Translations under genes and position numbers: made by a program | Shown: one piece after another, positions 13,792 through 17,676 of the stretch | How positions within the stretch are numbered: position 1 is the first letter of the stretch | Layout of the letters: every line of letters starts with the position of its first letter | Notes under the pieces: model-generated | What the model was told of the DNA's origin: nothing | What the model saw: only the letters and a program-made list of their open reading frames with translations | Database searches by the model: none | DNA from: an uncultured Fibrobacter sp. | Lineage (GTDB): Bacteria > Fibrobacterota > Fibrobacteria > Fibrobacterales > Fibrobacteraceae | Assembly: GCF_937877005.1 (NCBI RefSeq) | Contig: NZ_CALEFV010000252.1 | Location: 1 to 17,676 of the forward strand | DNA: 17,676 nt | Direction: 5' to 3'

Positions 13792-14142
13792 ATGCCACGC
13801 GCTAAAACCAGAGTTCCTTCCCGCGAACGCCGCAAAAAAATCCTTAAGGCCGCCAAGGGTTTCTATGGCCGTCGCAAGAGCAATCTTCGCCTTGCTATTG
13901 ACGCCGTAGCCCACGCCGGTCAGTATGCCTACGCTCACCGCCGTGACAAGAAGGGTGACTTCCGCTCTCTGTGGATTGTCCGCCTCAATGCCGCTGTCCG
14001 TGAACATGGCATCAGCTACAGCCAGTTCATTTACAAGCTTTCCAAGGCCAACATCAAGATGAACCGCAAGGTTCTCGCTGACATGGCCGTCGCCGATCCG
14101 GCAGCATTTGCCAAGGTCGTGGAAACTGTGAAGGCTGCCTAA
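13792..14142 (+). CDS. rplT: 50S ribosomal protein bL20
   Basis: A 116-residue protein of normal length needed early in 50S assembly. The basic N-terminal extension (PRAKTRVPSRERRKKILKAA) threads into 23S rRNA; the globular part has RRDKKGDFRSLWIVRLNAAV, then SYSQFIYKLSKANIKMNRKV. AAGGAG lies eight bases before the ATG. It is the last gene of the operon; the transcript would run through a GNRA-loop hairpin to the terminator at 14255-14285. Confidence 0.97.
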   Translation: MPRAKTRVPSRERRKKILKAAKGFYGRRKSNLRLAIDAVAHAGQYAYAHRRDKKGDFRSLWIVRLNAAVREHGISYSQFIYKLSKANIKMNRKVLADMAVADPAAFAKVVETVKAA

Positions 14143-14152
14143 GTGAACCGTA

Positions 14153-14175
14153 GTCGCCAAGCGCAAGCTGGCGAC
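14153..14175 (+). other. Hairpin with GCAA tetraloop downstream of rplT
   Basis: GTCGCCAAGC (14153-14162) pairs with GCTGGCGAC (14167-14175), with one bulged A, closing on the GNRA loop GCAA. No U-run follows, so it is not a terminator. It may protect the 3' end of the operon mRNA or be part of a small repeat; the next 80 bases hold nothing I recognise. Confidence 0.5.
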
Positions 14176-14254
14176 GAAGGTGAGAGTGAGGCGATATCGT
14201 AGTTTATTAGCTGCAATAGAGCCGAACGGTCTGTAAGCTTCATCTTCACGCGAG

Positions 14255-14285
14255 AAAAAGCACCCTGCTTCTGCAGGGTGTTTTT
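14255..14285. terminator. Bidirectional intrinsic terminator between rplT and the M16 gene
   Basis: CACCCTGC (14261-14268) pairs perfectly with GCAGGGTG (14273-14280) around TTCT. AAAAA precedes and TTTTT follows, so it works on both strands, ending the infC operon and the converging M16 gene. Confidence 0.93.
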
Positions 14286-14316
14286 CGTTCTAAGGAATCG
14301 GCAAAGGCCGTTCCCG

Positions 14317-15588
14317 TTAAAAGAAATCTATATCCAGTTCGGTCTTCTTGCGGCCAGCAGGTTCAATGACTGCCGCGGAAAATTTTGCCACGCTGAATAA
14401 TTTGTTTGTGATTGCGACGACTTCTTCTTCAGGCATGGCGTTGATGAGCTTTTCGGAATGTTCCATGGAGTGGAATTCACCCAAGTGCAGCACTTGTTCG
14501 GCCATGCGCACGACGCGCTTTTCGGGGCTGTCGGCGCCCAAGTACATGGCGCCGAGGATGTTCGTCTTGGTGCGTTCGTATTCACCCTTGTTGAACCCGC
14601 GCTTTAAGAAACTTCTGGTTTCGTTGAGGGAAAGGTCGAGGGCCGTTTTCAACTGGTGCGGTTCGGTGGCGAGTGAAACACCCCAGTCGGTACAGTCGAG
14701 GTAAACGTCGGCGGTCGAATACACGGAGTAGGCAAGGCCCTTGTCTTCACGAATTTTCTGGAACAGGCGGCTGGCCATGCCGGCCCCCATCGCTACGTTA
14801 AAGAGCGAAAGGGCGCAGCGGGCGCGTTCGTCCATCAGGCTGCGGTCAAAGCTTAATCCCCAGAAAAGGTTCGATTGCGCAATGTCTTGCTTCTGCACGA
14901 CTTTCACGCTGTTGCTTGCCTTGTAAATATCGGTGGGTGTAGTGCCGTTCACTTTCTTTTGTGCGAATTTTTCTGCACAAAGGTCTACAAGTTCTTCGTG
15001 GTTGACTTTACCCGAGGCGCAAATCAGGAGCGGAATCTCGTTGATGACTTGCTCCTTGTACTTGAGCATCTGCTTGTGGGTGAGCGCCTTGACTTGCTTG
15101 ATGTTGCCGGTAATGGAGTGCGCGATGCCGCAACCCTTAAAGTGAATGGCATTGAACACATCGCCCACGATTTCTTCGGGAATGTCGTCGTAGCTGTGGA
15201 TTTCTTCGATGATCACGCGGCGTTCTTTTTCCATTTCCTTCTTGTCCATGCGCGGGTGCATGAGCATGTCGGCAATCACGTCGATCGCAAGCGGCAAGTG
15301 GCTGCGTTCAATTTGCGCGTAGAATCCCGTTTCTTGGCGGGTGGTGTAGGCTTCCAGGTTCCCGCCCTTGTCTTCGATAGCGCGGGCGATTTCAAGTGCG
15401 CTACGATTTTCGGTTCCCTTGAATACCAGGTGCTCGTAAAAGTGACTCAGGCCAAATTCGTCTTTCGCTTCGTGACGCGATCCGCGCGGCACCCAGACGC
15501 CAACCGCAACCGAATAAGCGTGCGGCATGTAGTCCGTTAAAATCGTGATTCCGTTATCGAGAACTGTTTTCTTTACAATCTGTTTCAT
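14317..15588 (-). CDS. M16 family zinc metalloprotease
   Basis: A 423-residue protease of the pitrilysin/processing-peptidase family (M16B size). The zinc site is the inverted motif HxxEH: His49, Glu52 and His53 in GLSHFYEHLVFKGT, with the third ligand Glu129 in ERRVIIEEIHSYDD, at the family distance of 76 residues. The second half has the inactive-domain features MASRLFQKIREDKGLAYSVYS, whose Arg and Tyr bind substrate. There is no signal peptide, so it is probably cytoplasmic and degrades peptides, though some homologues act outside. ATG 15588 has no Shine-Dalgarno; a heptad repeat (15596-15630) lies just upstream. It follows the NERD gene by 47 bases and may be cotranscribed with it. Confidence 0.92.
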   Translation of the reverse strand: MKQIVKKTVLDNGITILTDYMPHAYSVAVGVWVPRGSRHEAKDEFGLSHFYEHLVFKGTENRSALEIARAIEDKGGNLEAYTTRQETGFYAQIERSHLPLAIDVIADMLMHPRMDKKEMEKERRVIIEEIHSYDDIPEEIVGDVFNAIHFKGCGIAHSITGNIKQVKALTHKQMLKYKEQVINEIPLLICASGKVNHEELVDLCAEKFAQKKVNGTTPTDIYKASNSVKVVQKQDIAQSNLFWGLSFDRSLMDERARCALSLFNVAMGAGMASRLFQKIREDKGLAYSVYSTADVYLDCTDWGVSLATEPHQLKTALDLSLNETRSFLKRGFNKGEYERTKTNILGAMYLGADSPEKRVVRMAEQVLHLGEFHSMEHSEKLINAMPEEEVVAITNKLFSVAKFSAAVIEPAGRKKTELDIDFF

Positions 15589-15595
15589 ATTTATT

Positions 15596-15630
15596 AGTAG
15601 GAAGTAGGCAGTAGGCGGTAGGAAGTGGTT
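15596..15630. repeat. Heptanucleotide tandem repeat
   Basis: Units AGTAGGA, AGTAGGC, AGTAGGC, GGTAGGA and a partial AGTGGTT, seven bases each. The array lies between the NERD stop (15636) and M16 start (15588), seven bases before the M16 ATG. On the transcribed strand it reads CCTACTx, the complement of a Shine-Dalgarno. Copy number may vary between strains. Confidence 0.9.
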
Positions 15631-15635
15631 TGTAA

Positions 15636-16508
15636 TTAAGAAAGCGCTGTTCCTCTTTTGCTGGCGTATTCCCTGTGTTGCTTCTTTACTTCTTCGCTCA
15701 CGTTCATGCAGCCTTGCAATTTATAATAAAAGTCTTCGAGTTGTTGCATGCTGTAAATGGTCTTGCGGCCCGTGATGCGCTTGAGTAGAGCGTCTTGCAA
15801 TTCGCTGCAGTGGACGATGCTCCAGAATTCGTTATCCTTGGGCACTTTTCGTAAGGTACAACGATCGCTGAATACCACGAACGAAATAAAGTGCGCCTGC
15901 TCGTGACGAATCTTGAGGAAATGTTCTAGCGCCAAGATGTGTCCGATGTTTTGACGAATCGGGTTATGGAACGTATGCTCGGTGCGCTCGTTCAGGTGCT
16001 GCGTCCAGCGCTCGTTTTCGAGGTCGCCCACGATTTCGCCCGAAAGGTTCTTGCTTTCGAGAACGTAAATGCCCGACTGGTGCAAGAGCAACGCGTCGAT
16101 TTCGGTGTAGCCTGCGCGGGCCGGAATGTAGAGGTTCCGCATCAGAACGTACCGGCGCTTGTCGGTGTCGCAGACGCGGGCGGTCAAAGCCATCATGGCC
16201 GCTTCGCCAAAAATGCCGCGTGGGTCGTTGGCGATGCGCTCGTCATTGAATTTCGGATCCGGCTTAAAGAAGTTTTCGCTGCGGGTAGGTGCGTGCGTGA
16301 TGCCGTAACCTCCTAATTCAAAAGGTTTGTCCAGTCCGCGAATGCCGTCGCTCAAGCCTTTACGGCGTTCCTGCTCAAAATCGCGGAAAGTCTTGCGTCG
16401 GCCATCGCCGTGAAACATTTTCGGATTCTTCTTCGGCGATTTGCCCTTGATCTTAAAAAAAACGAGGGCGAGCAACAGAATGATGCCGATGAGGGTCGAA
16501 AAAGTCAT
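15636..16508 (-). CDS. Membrane-anchored NERD-domain protein
   Basis: A 290-residue protein. Residues about 3-19 form one membrane segment (FSTLIGIILLLALVFFK), followed by a basic stretch, so the rest is probably cytoplasmic. Residues about 99-200 match the nuclease-related NERD domain: GIFGEAAMMALTA with Glu102, RAGYTEIDALLLHQSGIYVL with Asp138, the E-x-K of LESKNLSGEI (Glu151, Lys153), then W168 and HNPIRQNIGH. The E...D...ExK set is the restriction-endonuclease-like catalytic pattern, so DNA cleavage is possible, though NERD function is largely unproven. ATG 16508 lies four bases after TATACTTG and has no Shine-Dalgarno. The neighbours, an RNA-binding protein and a protease, do not make a known defence system. 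Confidence 0.85.
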   Translation of the reverse strand: MTFSTLIGIILLLALVFFKIKGKSPKKNPKMFHGDGRRKTFRDFEQERRKGLSDGIRGLDKPFELGGYGITHAPTRSENFFKPDPKFNDERIANDPRGIFGEAAMMALTARVCDTDKRRYVLMRNLYIPARAGYTEIDALLLHQSGIYVLESKNLSGEIVGDLENERWTQHLNERTEHTFHNPIRQNIGHILALEHFLKIRHEQAHFISFVVFSDRCTLRKVPKDNEFWSIVHCSELQDALLKRITGRKTIYSMQQLEDFYYKLQGCMNVSEEVKKQHREYASKRGTALS

Positions 16509-16512
16509 GCCG

Positions 16513-16520
16513 CAAGTATA
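16513..16520 (-). promoter_or_regulatory. Candidate -7 box next to the NERD gene start
   Basis: On the minus strand TATACTTG, 7/8 of TAnnTTTG, then CGGC and ATG. It lies just after the U-run of the preceding terminator, so the NERD gene would need its own start here. No TTTG is seen at the -33 distance. Confidence 0.4.
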
Positions 16521-16522
16521 GT

Positions 16523-16552
16523 AAAAAAGAGGCTCGCTGGAGCGAACCTCTT
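16523..16552 (-). terminator. Intrinsic terminator of the DbpA-like gene
   Basis: On the minus strand AAGAGG-T-TCGCT pairs with AGCGA-G-CCTCTT (16552-16527), with one mismatch, and runs into six U (16528-16523). It starts nine bases after the stop codon at 16561. Confidence 0.88.
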
Positions 16553-16560
16553 GCTTTTAC

Positions 16561-17664
16561 TTAAACTCTTCCGAAACGGCGGGTTTTGCGGAAAGGCTTG
16601 TCGCCAAAGCTTCGCTCGTCGTGGTCTTTGCGGAACGGGCGGTCTTCGAACTTGCCTAGCTTGCGATCGGCGAACATCTTTTCGCGGCGGGCCTTACGGT
16701 TTTCGAAAGGTTTATCGTCGAATTTTTTGCTGTGGCGGTCACCGAAGTCCTTGCGGCCTTCGCCGCGGTGGAAACTGCGACGGTCTTCGCGGCTCGCGCG
16801 CGGGCGCGTTCCCGGAGCGGGGCCGGTAGGCGGTTCGTCGGTCATTAGGCGGAATCTGGATTCATTGCCGCGAATCGTCATGTCGGCGAGAATGTCGAGG
16901 ACTTCTTGCGGCATGGTTTCGGGGAGTTCCACGGTGCTGAACTTGTCGAACAGCTTGATGCGCCCGATGTTGGAACTGCTGATGTTGCCTTCGCCGGCGA
17001 TAGCGCCTACGATGTCTCTAGGCGTCACGTGGTCGCGGCGGCCTACACCTAGGTAGTAGCGCAGGTAGCCTTCTTCGACGCCGTTCGCGCCTTCATTGCG
17101 TTCCTTGCGGAGGCGGCTCTTTTCTTCGCGGTCGAGGCCAAAGTTGTCGTTGCTGCGATCGCGACGTTCACCTCTTTCGCGCGGAACGTCAAGCGGCTTG
17201 AGTTCCGGGAATAGCGGCTGCTTTTTCTGCCAAATCTTGATGACGGCGGCAGCGATGTCAATAGCGGTTAATGTTTCGTTAGATCCTTCGACTTCGCTAT
17301 CGCTTCGTTCAGGGTGACACGTGGGGGAGGGTGTCTCGCTGTCAGCATCGGCTTCCTGTTTTTGCAAACCCTTCTTTATTTTTTCAGCGATCCCTGCCGG
17401 GTTCATCAAGAATTCCTTGGCGAACGCAATGGCTTCTTCTACCACGGAATCCGGGTGCTTTCCGCTCCAGCTGGCGACCAAGTCGCCCGAAGTGCTGCCC
17501 AGTTCCTTGCCCTCGCGAATTTCTTGCCCCATCTTCAAGGCGAGCAAAAGCCCGAGTTCAAAGGCGCGGGGCTCGCTTTTGCCTTCTAAAAGTTTTTCGA
17601 CGCGCTCGATGCGCTGTTCAAAGGGAATGTTTTCGAGTTCAGCAAGGTCTTTTTCAGAAATCAT
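16561..17664 (-). CDS. Stand-alone DbpA-type RNA-binding protein without a helicase core
   Basis: A 367-residue protein. Residues about 1-102 are mostly helical and unassigned; 116-128 (CHPERSDSEVEGS) come from a dispersed repeat; 129-198 are a charged linker; 199-274 match the DbpA/CsdA C-terminal RNA-binding domain (GYLRYYLGVGRRDHVTPRDI, ISSSNIGRIKLFDKFSTVEL), an RRM-like fold that in DbpA binds a 23S rRNA hairpin. The rest is a basic low-complexity tail with repeats of F-x-D-K/R-P-F (FDDKPF, FEDRPF, FGDKPF). The DEAD-box motifs (Walker A, DEAD, SAT, HRxGR) are missing, and the minus-strand upstream region is cut by the window edge just 12 bases away. It may assist ribosome assembly or cold-shock RNA handling; it could also be the remnant of a split helicase gene. 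ATG 17664 has no Shine-Dalgarno. Confidence 0.78.
   Translation of the reverse strand: MISEKDLAELENIPFEQRIERVEKLLEGKSEPRAFELGLLLALKMGQEIREGKELGSTSGDLVASWSGKHPDSVVEEAIAFAKEFLMNPAGIAEKIKKGLQKQEADADSETPSPTCHPERSDSEVEGSNETLTAIDIAAAVIKIWQKKQPLFPELKPLDVPRERGERRDRSNDNFGLDREEKSRLRKERNEGANGVEEGYLRYYLGVGRRDHVTPRDIVGAIAGEGNISSSNIGRIKLFDKFSTVELPETMPQEVLDILADMTIRGNESRFRLMTDEPPTGPAPGTRPRASREDRRSFHRGEGRKDFGDRHSKKFDDKPFENRKARREKMFADRKLGKFEDRPFRKDHDERSFGDKPFRKTRRFGRV
17282..17320 (-). repeat. Dispersed repeat, copy 2, in frame within the DbpA-like gene
   Basis: On the minus strand it begins GTGTCACCCTGAACG and ends AGTCGAAGGATC, the same ends as the copy at 9848-9903 but with a shorter middle (39 bases, 13 codons). 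It is read as CHPERSDSEVEGS, in the opposite orientation relative to its host gene from copy 1. Confidence 0.85.
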
Positions 17665-17668
17665 AGCC

Positions 17669-17676
17669 CAAAAATA
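17669..17676 (-). promoter_or_regulatory. Candidate -7 box next to the DbpA-like gene start
   Basis: On the minus strand TATTTTTG, an exact TAnnTTTG match, then GGCT and ATG. The -33 region lies outside the window. Confidence 0.45.

Noticed and set aside
14875..15540. 221-codon open frame opposite the M16 gene
   Set aside because: Antisense shadow; the zinc motif and third ligand are on the minus strand.
15596..15630. Heptad array as a possible CRISPR
   Set aside because: Units are seven bases with no spacers.
15636..17664. NERD protein plus RNA-binding protein plus M16 protease as a defence system
   Set aside because: A terminator separates the first two, no toxin, sensor or mobile-element signs are present, and the M16 and DbpA domains have ordinary housekeeping roles.

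Overview
The window reads as ordinary chromosome from a member of the Fibrobacterota, or a close relative in the Fibrobacterota/Bacteroidota/Chlorobi (FCB) group. I infer this from a short primary sigma factor (283 residues, no region 1.1), from promoters that fit the Bacteroidota-type -33 (TTTG/TTG) and -7 (TAnnTTTG) boxes better than the E. coli consensus, from several TPR and lipoprotein envelope genes, and from small dispersed repeats between and inside genes. The species is not proven. Coding density is high and no stretch over 300 bases lacks a gene. I see no phage, transposase, CRISPR array, defence island or biosynthetic cluster.

Layout. (1) Bases 58-5753, plus strand: the 3' end of an Mrp-type Fe-S carrier ATPase, a DUF971 protein, the primary sigma factor, a membrane-anchored TPR protein, a large TPR lipoprotein and an RlpA-like lipoprotein. 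They are packed with overlaps or short gaps and probably transcribed together, with an internal promoter before the sigma gene. Bases 1-57 do not fit mrp. (2) Bases 5754-8077: a 63-residue small protein (plus), then the minus-strand pair prfA-prmC (release factor 1 and its glutamine methyltransferase). (3) Bases 8126-9646, plus: a LamG-like lipoprotein and trmO. (4) Bases 9559-12644, minus: a TrmA/RumA-like uridine methyltransferase, an MFS transporter and a Nudix hydrolase whose 3' end overlaps trmO by 88 bases. (5) Bases 12711-14285: tRNA-Gly(UCC) on minus with promoter and terminator, diverging from the infC-rpmI-rplT operon on plus, which ends at a bidirectional terminator. (6) Bases 14317-17664, minus: a stand-alone DbpA-type RNA-binding protein, a NERD-domain membrane protein and an M16 zinc protease.

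The common theme is translation and RNA modification (prfA, prmC, trmO, TrmA-like, infC, rpmI, rplT, tRNA-Gly, DbpA-like domain) plus cell-envelope upkeep (TPR proteins, RlpA, lipoproteins, M16). The most interesting signals are not gene content. First, four genes without a Shine-Dalgarno have a -7-like box ending 4-6 bases before the ATG, suggesting leaderless mRNAs. Second, two copies of one short repeat family lie in frame inside protein-coding genes (Nudix and DbpA-like), like the Rickettsia palindromic elements. Others are a G9 tract in a TPR gene, a TTG start on infC and a divergent TrmA-like enzyme.
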